A stretch of DNA of 50,584 nucleotides from Arachnopeziza araneosa. Lineage: Eukaryota > Ascomycota > Leotiomycetes > Helotiales > Arachnopezizaceae. The stretch covers positions 1 to 50,584 of the forward strand of contig QYAI01000199.1 in NCBI GenBank assembly GCA_003988855.1, in the 5' to 3' direction. The stretch's first letter is position 1. Every line of letters begins with the position of its first letter. The notes beneath the pieces were generated by a model that was not told where the DNA came from, searched no databases, and worked only from the letters and a program-made list of their open reading frames with translations. Position numbers and translations under genes: made by a program. Shown in pieces: positions 21,637-33,050 of the stretch.

Positions 21637-23833
21637 ATGTTACTCCTACTTCTCACCGCGCTCTTCTCTCTCTTCCGTGGCCTGAATGGTCAGGTCGATG
21701 CTAATGGCATCACCCTATATGAGAAGTTGGAGGAGATGGAACGACAGATCTTGGACCCGACAACGCTTATCTTTGATGTCTTACCTTGCGGTGACAACAA
21801 ATTTGATGATCCCAACAGAGGCGAGCAAACATCGGCAGAGTGGGTGCGAATTGTCTTTCATGATATAATCACGAAAAATGTCGCTGGGCCCGGCTTAGGG
21901 TAGGTACCAGTGCTATCGACTGATATTTGTAGTTACTGATGAGCTCAGTGGTCTCGATGCCTCTATCGGCTTTGAAACAAACAGACCTGAGAACGTCGGG
22001 ATTTTTGTAAATATTACGATTGGTCAGGTATGATGAAATTGTTTCGGCGATTTACTTTGCGTAACTAACTGATGTAGCTTGGCCTGTTCTCTAGCGTGTT
22101 CTTATCTATGGCAGATCTGATCAATGTGGTGAGTCGTGGCTAATATATCTTATTGCTTATCTTAACCTAAACCACAGGGACTTGCCGATGCTCTGGCCAG
22201 CTGCGATCCGAATGTTAAACGCCTTCCACTCTATGTTGGCCGCATAGATGCCACCGAAGCAGGGCCCGCAGGCGTGCCTCAACCAACAGACTCTTTCGCT
22301 GTGGCGAAAACAGCATTTCAGAATGCAAACTTTAGTCAGACTGAAATGATCCAAGCAGTGTAAGCAGCTCCATCCTCGTGAGACATCAATGACTGATCAG
22401 ATACCAGAGCTTGTGGTCACTCACTGGGCGGAGTGCATCAATCCAATTTTCCTAGCATAGGTCAGTAGCTCATTGCAAGCTCGATAATGAAATGTAAAAT
22501 TAAAATTTATACAGTCACAAATCAAATTACACCATTCGGGTAAGTTGGCTGTTCTGTCCTGGGAGATGGTGCTCATAACCTTAGAACGGATAATCGAACG
22601 GCGTTCGATACCACCCCAGGCACATTTGACTACAACAACGTGCACGAATATATTACCGGCAAGGGAAATCAAGGCGGACCATTGGTAATTGGACCAAATG
22701 CCACGAACTCTGATCTGCGCATCTTCAGCTCTGATGGTAACCACACTGTCAACGCGATGAACACGCCGGCGTCTTTCGAGAGTACCTGCTTTACAATCTT
22801 CGAGAAGATGATCAAAACCGTCCCTGACAAAAACCCACTTTCAGGTCCCATTGTCCCAAGACCGGTGAGGATTTCTAGGCTCTATCTCTCTCTTGTTCTT
22901 TTTCATGCTGAAATGAGTGTCTCAACTCATGAACTCTAAAGTCAATCGCCTAGAGCGACAATTAACTCCTTCATTCTTAAAATATGCTATAAAATAGACT
23001 TGCTGACTCGAAGAGTTCTAGTGGATCATGCGCACAAGTTATCTAGATCTTACCCCAAGCGGAGCCGTCACCTTCTCAGGAAAGATCTCAGGACACTCCC
23101 AGAATACCATGCCCAACACAGCGTACTATCATTACAACACGGTTGGGGGAGGCAACACTGGTCTCTCACTTGTTAGCCAGCCCGGAAGTAAGATCATACC
23201 CTAACTTTTCCTCCTTATCAAGTAGCAAAGCTGATACCTGATAGTCCTCTTGACTCCCCAAGGGATTGGATACGGGAACATCGTCGACTACAACTTCACC
23301 GATGTTTTCAACAGCCCGTCGATCCTGTCCATCACCGTGCAGGACTCGTATACCGCACCCATCAACCTGAATGCGTTCATTCTCCCCAGCCGGAGCTTCC
23401 ACAATGTCATCAAATCGGCCGCTGGCTTCCCAGTGGAAAACCAATACATCATCCGCGCGGCCGTAAGTCCATTTACTCTTTCTTTCCCCCTTCTTTTCCC
23501 TCCACCCCAACTAACCCACCCTCTTCCCTCCAGCTCCTCGCCCCCAAGACCGCCGTCCCCACCATCATCCTCTGGTACCCGGTAACGCAGCAGCTCAGTG
23601 TGGCGCCCCGGATCGTCAACACCACGGCGCACATGTCCTTCAACGCGACGCTGAACGGGTACTCAATCTTCCAGGCCGTCGTCAGCGTGGGTGATGGCGT
23701 CAGTACCATCGCGCAGGGGACGTCCTGGTTCCAGGTTACCCTCGGCTCGGCGCAGGCAAGTGCCAAGGTTAACCCCGACGATTTGACGGCCATGTGGCCC
23801 GCGTGTGGGCGGAAGAACGTGACGGATTGTTAG
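21637..23833 (+). CDS. Secreted heme peroxidase, class II-like
   Basis: Ten exons: 21637-21899, 21949-22027, 22078-22128, 22178-22359, 22408-22460, 22515-22539, 22585-22864, 23022-23187, 23263-23462, 23534-23833. All phases fit, giving 532 residues. Residues 1-19 are a signal peptide. The distal heme site is EWVRIVFHD (Arg71, His75), followed by GGLDASI, a calcium-site pattern. The proximal site is VACGHSLGG with His196; the 121-residue spacing fits the peroxidase fold. A beta-rich C-terminal half of about 220 residues (YGNIVDYNFTDVF, then APKTAVPTIILWYPV) follows and is longer than in lignin peroxidases. Several NxT/S sequons. The family uses hydrogen peroxide to oxidise phenolics and other reductants. 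Whether it binds Mn(II) or has a surface Trp radical site cannot be told. Intron 7 (157 nt) is the least certain join. Confidence 0.82.
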
Positions 23834-24700
23834 GTGGTGAGGGTGGAGGGGGAAGATGCTTGGGAAAGATATATGTTGGTCAATCTTGATGGGAAAGTCG
23901 GGGCTGCAATCAGGTTCCAGTGGCTTGACAAATGGGGGTTTTTTCTTCGCAATCTACAATCTCTTTTGACACTCTTCCAGCCATCTCCTAAACTGCACTC
24001 TGTGTACTGTCGCATAAATTGGAGGCAAGTTACCATTAGGAATTCGGCTTTGAAAGCCTCTCAGTATCTAAATCTTTATCTTCTCTCCAGCACTGGTTGT
24101 TAAAGTAAACTGAGGATGTGTTTTTAGCTGGCTAATGCTGTGCTAATTATATTACTTGATAATATAGAATCAGCGCCTTCCCTTTTCTCAAACACAACTC
24201 TGACTCGCAAGAACTCTATCACGACAAGTCTGTACTCCGGGAATTACCCCTTCCAACTTTTCCAGCGTTTTCTGCCCCGTCCCAAGCCCAGAAAATATAG
24301 CTTTACACGCAAAGTTATTTTTCTACCACTGGTCGATCGCCCAATCCTGAGCTTCTTTCACCGACGGCTCAAAGTTTACCGCCTCAGCTCTTTTCTTCCT
24401 TGTTTTAGCCATCAAATGTTCCATTTCCATTTCCTTAACTGCGCGAGCGCGGTTGATCCAGAATGAGAGATTGGGCATCATCGTTGAAATGCATTGGAAA
24501 GGGGTGTTTTTGGTGCTCTGGTATAGATCTGCGTGCAATCGCCTGAATTGTTTACAGGTCAAGGGAAATTGTACAGATTCAAGGGGGAGGAGATGTTTGG
24601 TTATGCGGGCTACAATCTCGTTGGAGAGAGCGTTGATGCAGCTTGGTTTTTGTGTGGAGGGTTTGGCAAGGAAGACCGCGAGGAGGGCCGCTATAATTGA
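23834..24700. other. Intergenic between convergent genes
   Basis: Lies between the 3' ends of the peroxidase (+) and the Pro-rich gene (-). Frames here overlap on both strands and have no motif. Expect 3' UTRs and poly(A) signals of both genes. Confidence 0.4.
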
Positions 24701-25650
24701 TCAATAAGCAATGGGTGCGAGGAAGATTGGGGGACGAAGCTTGCTTTTACCACGAATTTCGAGGTGCCGTCTCATGCTCTTCATAGCAGCATCGAAATGG
24801 TTTGCATGCCTCATGGTAACGTGGAGCTTCTCTGCTGGATAACTCGGAAAATCCTCAAATCCGAAAAAGGCATTTTCGTCTTCGGCCGATAGTTGTTCAT
24901 TCGAAATCCGTGTAGCCTTAGAATGGCCATCCTTCTCTTCAATAGTTAGACTTGTCTTGTCACTACTGGTAACCTGGCCCTGTTCCTTCTTCTCTGGACT
25001 GTTGCTGTTGCAGCCACCACCACGGGATTTACGAACAGCTTTGGAACTAGACGGAGTCTTTGACTTGTTCTTTCGCACAGCTGGTTTGGAGTAGGGTGGA
25101 CCTTGTTGTTTGTCTAAGCCGGCAGTCACTTGAAGCTGTTGATCCATGCTAGAGTCGACAGTGCCCAGGACGGGATGTTGAGCCAAAGCACTGGAAATAG
25201 AGGGAGACTGAAGTAGGTTTGAAGGGACGGGACTCTTTGGCATGCCCATTTCGTTCACCATTCCGGACCGTTGAACAATATTCAGATTGTTGCTACCACC
25301 CATGGGGCGCTGAGGGATAGCGCTGAGGTCTGAAGAATACTGGGGCATGCTGAAAGAAGGTGGGGTTGGTGGTGTAGGCATACTGATCAGAAATTGAGGT
25401 TGTCCGTATATAATCGGTCCGCTGATGCATCCGGCAAAGTTGCTAGGTTGGCGTAAGGATTTATGCTGCCAGAAAAATAATACTAGGGGAGAGTCTACGG
25501 ATAAATGTTGCCAAAGTATCGAGGGGCTTGGACGAAACCACCAGGACCGGAAGGATATGGGTGTTGGGGCGGTAGGTTAACGGTATTAAAGTAAGGAGAA
25601 TTGTATTGCATATTCGTGTTGTACAGAACGTTAATACGGAGGTCGGTCAT
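24701..25650 (-). CDS. Pro/Ser-rich basic protein, probably nuclear
   Basis: Proposed exons 25650-25499 and 25442-24701, with a 56-nt intron (GTAGAC..CCTAG) that joins YFGNIYP to NFAGCISGPIIYGQPQF in phase; 297 residues. The N-terminal half is rich in Pro, Tyr, Asn and Met (PPQHPYPSGPGGF; PTPPTPPSFSMPQY). A Lys/Arg/Ser-rich middle (RKNKSKTPSSSKAVRKSRGGG, in part) looks like a nuclear-localisation region. The C-terminus has a short folded-looking part (AFFGFEDFPSYPAEKLHVTMR, then MKSMRRHLEIRGKSKLRPPIF). No family recognised. The start is uncertain: 25818, 25650 and 25611 are in-frame ATGs. The first exon and donor are less certain than exon 2. Confidence 0.55.
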
Positions 25651-26458
25651 CGGAGTGCTCCTACTGTCGATAAAATAGCCAGGAACCGCTGGTGACGCAC
25701 TGCGAATGGTGAGGATATGGAGGCTCGTACTTTCGCTTGGGCATCTTGACTCGAAGAGGGAAGAGCTTTCGATGTCTTTGTTGAATGGAGGATATGATAT
25801 CCGGGGAAAGCAAAACAAAACAAAGCTTTAAGGCGGTAAAGGCAGGGCGAAGACTTGGGGAGAATAATTTAAAGAGGATAGCAATGCAATGTTCGTAGAA
25901 AGTTTCAAGAAGGACGGAGCCCCGACGGTCACGTGCATTTAAGCGAGCTTGGCGATTGCTTTTGCGTTTTTGTGCTTTTCCGTTTTCACTCTACATATTG
26001 CCATGGTTCTTGCATGCAGAAAGAATCCATTTTAAACATTATGCGTACCCCAAGAGTTCTAGAAAATAACTTGAGCTTCTGATTATCGAATCATGTGATC
26101 GGTACCCCACTCTGTCGACGTCAGCCTTCTACTTTCCTGTACTTTCCTGTACTTTCCTGTATTTAGATAAAGTTTCCTTACCAAGGCCTATCAAAAAGAA
26201 TAATAGAGTGCTTTGAAGGCTTAGACTATATCCATTTTGGAGTCTTCTCAACTGCATTTGCCAAATCAGTTATCGAATAGGCGGAACGATTCTCTGGACT
26301 GTGTGACAAGGCTGCACGACCTCCGCTCTATCATTGTACAAGTACAACTACACGCAATATATTATTGAAATATTCTTTTCCTTGCCTAACAACGTAACCT
26401 TTGGCAATTAGATTCTGCGCTGCGCTCTTTCAGACCTCTCGCTTTGCGATCGTAAGAA
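25651..26458. other. Intergenic between divergent genes
   Basis: Promoter region shared by the minus-strand Pro-rich gene and the amidase. It contains CACGTG-type sites (TCACGTGC near 25930) and a tandem repeat at 26131-26160. No gene. Confidence 0.45.
26131..26160 (+). repeat. 10-bp tandem repeat, three perfect copies
   Basis: ACTTTCCTGT repeated three times exactly, about 300 bp upstream of the amidase start. Could be a site cluster or slippage; no known factor is assigned. Confidence 0.85.
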
Positions 26459-28294
26459 ATGACCTTGCAGGATCTGGATCATGGAGTTTACAAAGTTCAC
26501 GAGGACTTATACGGGGCTTTTGTCTGTGGCATTGAACCTGCAGAAGACGCTCTGCGGTACGAACCTGCAGACTTTGATGTGGACTAGCCTGACTTCCAAC
26601 AGCTTCTGCGAAAGCCCAAACCACGGTTACATCTCCGTCCCGTCTCGAGAATATTTGCCAGCACCTACACCTGAGAAACCCCTTTCTGGTATGATATTTG
26701 CAATCAAGGATATTTACGATGTCAAAGGCGTGATAACCGGCGCAGGCTCTAAAGCCTTGATCGATATCCAAACCCCAGCGACTGCAACAGCGCTGTGTAT
26801 TCAAAGGCTCATAGATCAAGGAGCAGTGCCTGTTGGGAAAGTGAAGACAGTGCAATTTGCTTCTGGTATGTCTGCGAGTGACTGGGTGGACTTCGAATGT
26901 CCAACCAACCCGAGAGGAGATGGAAACCTAGATCCAGACTGTAGCAGCGCCGGAAGTGCGGCTGCGGTCGCTGGATACGAGTGGTTGGATTTCAGCGTAG
27001 GCTCTGATAGTACGTGGAATGAACAAAGTGTCTTGGAGATACGGATTGATGTTAAATAGGTCTGGGTAGTATGATTGGCCCTGCATCAGCTTGTGGCGTG
27101 TTTGGGCTCAGACCAACTCAAGGGATTCTGTCAAATGTTGGAGCTATTGCGGTATCAAGGTAAGATATTTTAGAGACTATTTACCACTACTTGGCTAAAT
27201 TCTGGCCTCGAATAGTTTTCTGGATACTCCAGGACCTTTTGCTCGAAGTGTCTCGGACTTGATCACAATTACAAGAGCCTGGTACCCTACTCTAGAGGAT
27301 CCTGTTGACAATCCTACCAGATTGATTGTGCCGGAAGGCGCTTTCGTACCTTTTGTTCCGGATAAACGTAAGGTCATGGAAGACGGGCTAGGATTGTTGA
27401 CCAGCAAAATTGCTCCCAAGACAGAAATCAATATCAGCAATCTCTGGAAGAGTGAGATGTCAATGGATGCCACTTTGGACACATTCAAGCCATTTGAGAA
27501 GCAATTTTCTACGGTAAATCATGTACAGAATTCTTTTATTAGCATCTTTCGCTAATAAACCACAAAGACCTTGGCATATATTCAACTCTACGATTCCTAT
27601 CACAACAGTGCTAAATTCCGAGAGGACTATCAAGCAAAGCATGGGAAAGCGCCAATTCTTGATCCATTAATTCAATTCAAAAGGTAACAGAATATTTATT
27701 TGTTAAATGATGCTAATTTAAACAGAGATCTGGGGTCGAAACTCAGCAAGGAGCAATATGAAAGAGCGGTGAAGGAAAGAGCTGTCTTCAAAGAGTTCCT
27801 GGAAAAACATGTTTTAACTCCTGGCACAATCATGGTCCTCCCTGGCGGTATGGAGAGCGATATTCGCCGCCGAGATCAATCTGTTGGGTTCAGTGTGCTC
27901 TCTCCGGAATGAAATAGAGATGTTGACTATAACCAGCAACTCCATCGAAGTGAATGGTCACGCTTGGCAAGGTTTCGGCCTCCTCAACACAACATACTCT
28001 GCTTTGGGTGGATTTCCATGCGTCTCTATTCCAGGTACTATATCCAAATCTGTAAAACATTCATCCGTTTGTTGTTAACCCTGTCATAGTTGGACAGCGA
28101 CCATACAAAGGTAAGTCAGGTGAGATCTCTTTTCAACCCGTCAGTCTATGGATATTAGGTCCAGCAGGTATGTGCGCTCCGAATTCTTCAACGAGAAACC
28201 TATTGATTAGAAAGGATCCGATATATGGCTTATGAGACACGTTGAGAAGTGTTTGTCTCACGGAAAGGTGTTGGCTGGGGACAAGACGTTTTAA
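26459..28294 (+). CDS. Amidase (amidase-signature family)
   Basis: Ten exons: 26459-26556, 26603-27009, 27060-27159, 27216-27513, 27568-27683, 27726-27887, 27937-28034, 28090-28110, 28159-28167, 28215-28294; 462 residues. All introns are 41-58 nt with matching phases, and together they remove every apparent frame break. Motifs in order: VPSREYLPAPTPEKPLSG, catalytic Lys in FAIKDIYDVKG, ADWVDF-type block (SDWVDFECPTNPRGDG), cis-Ser in DCSSAGSAAAVAG, nucleophile Ser in GSDSLGSM (usual DTGGS), then GVFGLRPTQG, and near the C-terminus IPVGQRPYK and GSDIWLMRHVEK. The family hydrolyses carboxamide bonds; substrate unknown. No signal peptide, so likely intracellular. Odd points: a 9-nt exon, and Leu in place of the first Gly of the DTGGS loop. 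Confidence 0.78.
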
Positions 28295-28852
28295 GGATAT
28301 TGACTTGGCTCTTGATTCTACCTAGAGCAACCCGATTTCTCCTCGAAACTGTAGCAATTGAGTTTTACTCACAGAGATCATGGAAAGGGTTCCAAAACAG
28401 AGCTCCATGTGAAATACCAATCGCCATGCCTTCACTGATCTGCAAGCTTCAAGTTCCGAAATCCAAACACATGAAAAGGCCACACGAGTAAAAATGATAT
28501 TTCGAAAACGTAAGCTTCCTTAACTTAGAAATCATAGTGCTAAGGCTAGGTTATCTACATAAAAAAGAAGATAGAAGAAAGAGAAAAACAGCAGGCGAAG
28601 CCTAGAAATGAATCAAAAGTCGCACTACAGATCTTAAGGTACTCAATTTGGAGATCCCAGGTCGCGTCGAATCGAGGTTTAAATTTTTGGGGGTTTACCA
28701 TTAAACAATATTTTGATTGTAAATAAAACGACGCGGTGTAGTTTCCTTCACTCGGTTCGCGGTCACTCTCTCACTCGAAAGCAGTCCTTTCCTTGCACCA
28801 ACGCAAATTGTCCAACCTTCATTCCATCATCAACATAGATAAGAAGAATAGA
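28295..28852. other. Intergenic, no gene recognised
   Basis: The frame at 28249-28491 is the amidase 3' end read in another register. A/T-rich 3' flank, then promoter of the secreted-protein gene. Confidence 0.45.
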
Positions 28853-29744
28853 ATGATTTCCTTTACTATGAAGAGGCTCATCCAATCCCTTGTCGCACTC
28901 CTACTTCTCGTCTGCCAAACAACCGCAGCTGGATATTACGCCCTCTTCTTCCTCCCCCACACTCCTATCACTGAGGTACGATTACACGAACCTTCACTCC
29001 TTCCTTTTGTTTCATCACCGTATTTCAATTGACCCATCCAGTTCACATCCACCTTCACGATCCCACCCTTCGATAATTCCGCGCCGGGTTCCAACCCAGC
29101 CGGTCTCTGGTCTGGGCTGCAACCCGCGTCTGATACCGTGGTCCTCCAGAACGTGGTGGTGAATACAGCGGGTGGGCCCGGCCAGTGGTGGCTCGAGCTT
29201 TTGTCTTGTTGCACGTAAATTTGTTTTGCGGTGGAGAGGGAGATGGAAGATGGAATGGCTGATGTTTCTATGATGTAGACCGAAAGCTTATCTCAGCTCA
29301 CCGTTTGAGGTTTACCCCGGTAAGACGGTCTCAAGCACCTATTATCTACAAGATGATGGGTCGTACATGGATCAGATCATGGATTCGAATAATGTGCTTC
29401 TGGGGTCGGGAGTTTGGAATCCTGCTGCTTTCGGTATATCTCTCTCTTCCCCTCCTTGCTCTACCTTTTCAAAAATTCAACTGACAAAACCCCACATCTT
29501 ATGCTCCCCAGGACCTCTAACTACAGCTCTCTTCACTATCGAACTTCCTGGCCCTGGCGTCTGGGATTTTGGTCCTTTGACATGGAGTAATATCGTGATT
29601 GCAGCGCAGACAGGCAACCAGAACTGGTGCTCACAGCCGGCTACTTCAACGGGATTTCGCTGGGAGATGAGAACTCCACAGGTTTATGCGAGTGGCGAGA
29701 TAACGTGGTGTTTCATTGAGAGTATCGTGTTTCTAGGACCTTAG
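28853..29744 (+). CDS. Secreted beta-sandwich-like protein of unknown function
   Basis: Four exons, 28853-28975, 29042-29214, 29279-29433 and 29512-29744, with introns of 64-78 nt in matching phases; 227 residues. Residues 1-26 are a signal peptide (MKRLIQSLVALLLLVCQTTAA core). The mature part alternates short strands and turns: TSTFTIPPFDN, GLWSGLQPASDTVVLQNVVV, QWWLELLSCC, FEVYPGKTVSSTYYLQDDG, TTALFTIELPGPGVWDFGPLTWSNIVIAA, WCSQPATS. The Trp/Gly-rich strand pattern recalls concanavalin A-like or eqolisin (G1 peptidase) folds, but no catalytic pair can be pointed to. Six Cys or so may form disulfides. Likely extracellular; enzyme or lectin is open. Confidence 0.7.
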
Positions 29745-30281
29745 GGGTTATATTGAAACTCAAGAGTGAGAGAGATTGATTTTATGGGATCAGATGGGAT
29801 GGTGTTTTGGTGATTCATCGGGTCGGATGAATCGCGGTGGGCACAAATTGAGGCGGATTACGGAATTAGGGATTGCGAGCTAGATGCACAATGGATTTCT
29901 TCTCTGACTGATCACCTGATAGGTGACTTAACTCTCTTTGAATGCTGTCTCCTTCTAACAAACTTCATTTCAGGTTCCCTAGTCAACAACTAGAAAATCC
30001 ACACAATCTTGGCAGTTATTTTCTTCGTCGACATGCTCACAAATCTGTATTTATATCTTTGAAATACATTTTCATCTTTGCACTTGCCGCAGACTTTCTG
30101 CGCCAAGAAATTGAGGGCACGTGAACTGGAGACTTAAACCACGTGATTTGCTTTCTATTTCGATGGGCCAGCTCCCTATCTCGGCAGGATGATTCAGCCG
30201 ATCCGCTGACATACTACCAGCGCCGATCATCTTTCAACCATAGCCCGGGCATTACCCAGTCATACAGAAAGGTGCAAAGTG
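29745..30281. other. Intergenic, no gene recognised
   Basis: Short frames only. Contains ACGTGA/CACGTGA sites near 30119-30146 just upstream of the HET gene start. Confidence 0.45.
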
Positions 30282-30687
30282 ATGATGAATCAAAAGCGTC
30301 CGTCGATCAGGGCACAGATACAGCGTCTATCACACGGCAGCCGACACGATGATTCTCCGCCAGCAGAACTCACCGTTGAAAGATATCAACATGAGCCTTT
30401 ACCAACAGAATATTCTATCCGACTGGTCAATATCGAAAGAGGCAATCGGCTGTCACTGCAACTCAAAAGCTTTCCTTTATCGGAATTGCCTGTCTACATA
30501 GCCCTCTCATACACCTGGGGCAAAGCTGTCTGCGAAGATCCTGCAGGCGATGCGTTAAGTGAACCTATCACGAATCACAAGATTCTAGTCAACACCAAGT
30601 CATTTGACGTGAGCGAGAACCTCTTTAATGCCCTCATGCAGTTTCAGGATGAAAACATTGGGTGGATCTGGATTGATACCATCTGCA
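30282..30687 (+). pseudogene. HET-domain gene, 5' half (cut by an insertion)
   Basis: From ATG 30282 (another at 30285) the frame carries RYQHEPLPTEYSIRLVNIERG, the HET opening YIALSYTWG and ENLFNALMQFQ..IGWIWIDTIC. In HET proteins WIDxIC is followed at once by INQ/IDQ and a Q.S.QV block. Here, after TCTGCA (30682-30687), the frame runs into foreign sequence and stops at 30705-30707. The missing continuation lies at 33051. The HET domain normally signals incompatibility cell death; this copy cannot make a whole domain. Confidence 0.8.
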
Positions 30688-33050
30688 CATATTTTGATAG
30701 ATCCTAAGCGGAACACCTCACAAACTTGAGGTTTACATTTCTATTTTCTAAGGGGCTTCGCTTATGCTTTATTATGGTGCTTGGGCCTTCCTTGGCTTTT
30801 GTAGTTGATGCAACGCCCACTCCAACGAGACAATCATCTATCAATACTAACTATTCGCTGTATTTCAACTACAGCATCGTTATACAATCAAGGGAAGAAA
30901 AGCAGATCTTAGACCTCCAAATTTTGGGAGAATTTTAAGCACTTTTTATTTTGCTCAGTTTCAGTACAGAGGCGGAGGTTGCCTAGCGAACCTTTCTCAT
31001 GTGGAAAGATCACGTATATGGGTCGCGAACCATCGACGCGTCGACAAGGCAACTTTCAGACCTAGAGACATAAAATGGCCGCCTCTAACAATACCTCTTC
31101 CTGTCAACTCTCCGCCGAACTTCTCAATATTGCAGAAGTTTGCACTCGTATTGGACACTGGGTGTCCAAAGCTTCACCAGTGAACTCACCCCTACTTAAC
31201 CATGCGAAGGATCGTGTCCGGGAGCTAGTCACCGCGGTGGAGAAATTACCCGCACGAATCACTCACTCGGACGCGAATCTGCAGGATGCCTCCACCCACA
31301 GCTATGAGATAGATATTTTGATGGAGCAACTGAACGCGTCTTTATATCTCCTCGACCTTTGCTCGCATCCAAACATTGACCTTGATGGGGATGATGGTGC
31401 AATTAACGCGGTATATGCATCAATGATTCTCGAAAGGCGAGGCGAGACTGCGTACGACCGCGTTAAAGGGCTCTGGTTGGCTGACGAGTTAACACAAATA
31501 CTCTCTCCGTGGTTTGGTCCAAGCCAAGTGTCACGAAATTATCAGTGGGGCTTGCCTTCAGTACCCCCTCCGACGTCAGATATCACTATCGAGCTAGCGT
31601 AAGTTCTTGACAAGAAGTCACCCGCCTAGCGCAACTATCTAAACTATATGGTAACCTTATACGCAGGCCACAACTTACTCGTTTTGTTGATAAATACTTA
31701 GAGACATGCTATCCACGATATATCCACTCCTATTCGAAACCCAATGTTTCACCTTATATCGTCGACAAGTTGACTGTTCCCGCTTCCGGCAGCTTCGGAA
31801 TTGTGCAAAAGGTTTTCCACAAACAAACTGGCAAATCTTTTGCAGCAAAGTCGTTTCATAATATTCTGTCAAGTCGCGACCGAAATAAAATTCGCAGAGA
31901 ACTCGGCTGCTTGGAGCTTTGCGTTCATCCTAATCTCATCTCCTTGGTCGAAGCATTCGAGCTGAAGGACGATCCTCATACAATCACCATTGTCATGGCA
32001 CCTTGGGCACCGTATACGCTCTGGAACTTTCTTCTTACCTCTGATGTTCGCCGAAAGACTGAGTTCCCATGGTTCGAGCCAAATAGTGAAAGCTCGTGTC
32101 GTTGTATCTACCGTATAATGTTTGACATTGTTTCCAGCGTGGCCTTCCTCCATGAACGATCGATCGATCAAACACAAGGACATAAAGCCACAGAACATTC
32201 TTCTTTATACAGAAGCCACGGGTGCCATCAGACCAATCATCACAGATGTCGGAGAGACCAAGGTCTACAGAGCTGGCACAGCTACTGACCCTAAGAGGTC
32301 TTCTTACGAATACCTTGCTCCCGAGCAGCAGCTAGAGACTGAGGACATGCAAAGCAGTCTCAAGGCAGATATCTGGCAGTTGGGATGCTGCTTCGCTATG
32401 GTACTTGCCGTATCAAGGTCTGGTGTATCAGGTCTCACGAAATTGTGGAACAGCTTCACAGATACGGCCGAGAATTGTTCTTGCAATATTGCAAACGAGT
32501 CTGTAAAGTTCATGGCCACACTCTGCGATATCTATTTACCGGGATCTATTCCACAGAAGCACGTACACTGGGTTGTGACCCGAATGTTGGATACAAATCC
32601 AATGACTCAATTTGACATTCAAGATATCAGAGTAGAACTAACAAACTTGAAAGGGATGGCTGGCTACATTGTTTAAACAATTACAGAGAGCTAAATAAAA
32701 TAACAATCCTAACTAGATAGACACACCAAATTCATGACTTGCGAAACTCGAGAGAGACCGAGTGATTGCATAGGGACGTAGTTTTATTTGTGACTAGACT
32801 CCTAAACAATCCTTGAATTACCATCTAATTTTAACTAAGGACAGCAATTGTAGCAGAGGAGTCGGAACTGGTCCCATGCTCAATAGTCTAGGTCTGTTCA
32901 CCATTGCTTACCTCCTCCCAGGTTCGTCTCGCACTCATTCATCTTACTTAAGTACTACCGATAGGCCCATGGATCTGCTAGAAGAGTAACTCGCTGTTTG
33001 CATTCACCAGGGTCGACAGACTCCGATTTCGCTCATCGGGGTCAAATAGG
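30688..33050 (+). mobile_element. 2.36-kb insertion carrying a protein-kinase gene
   Basis: The HET coding sequence is contiguous if this block is removed together with one of two copies of TCTGCA (30682-30687 and 33051-33056). That 6-bp direct repeat looks like a target-site duplication. The block contains a complete kinase gene with an intron, so it is not a retrocopy. The ends (CATATTTTGAT on the left, TCAAATAGG on the right) give only a weak inverted match. No transposase frame is present. A non-autonomous element that captured a gene, or a repair insertion, are both possible. Confidence 0.6.
31075..32676 (+). pseudogene. Protein kinase with helical N-terminal region, one frame break
   Basis: Exon 1 31075-31598 and exon 2 from 31667 (GTAAGT..ACGCAG) give about 175 residues of helical N-terminal sequence, then a kinase domain: glycine loop SGSFGIVQKV, Lys in FAAKSF, Glu in RRELGCLE, hinge MAPWAP, catalytic HKDIKPQN, a metal loop DVG in place of DFG, EYLAPEQ and ADIWQLGC. 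The frame breaks between HERSI and KHKD at 32157-32168, where CGAT is present three times. Loss of one unit would restore the register, so slippage is the simplest cause. It ends at 32676. Family: fungal Ser/Thr kinases with N-terminal helical domains, some linked to cell-death signalling. No specific subfamily is claimed. Confidence 0.7.

Noticed and set aside
26481..27059. Single-exon amidase start at ATG 26481
   Set aside because: Its first 40 residues do not resemble amidases, whereas the ATG at 26459 with a 46-nt intron gives a family-like N-terminus (YKVHEDLYGAF).
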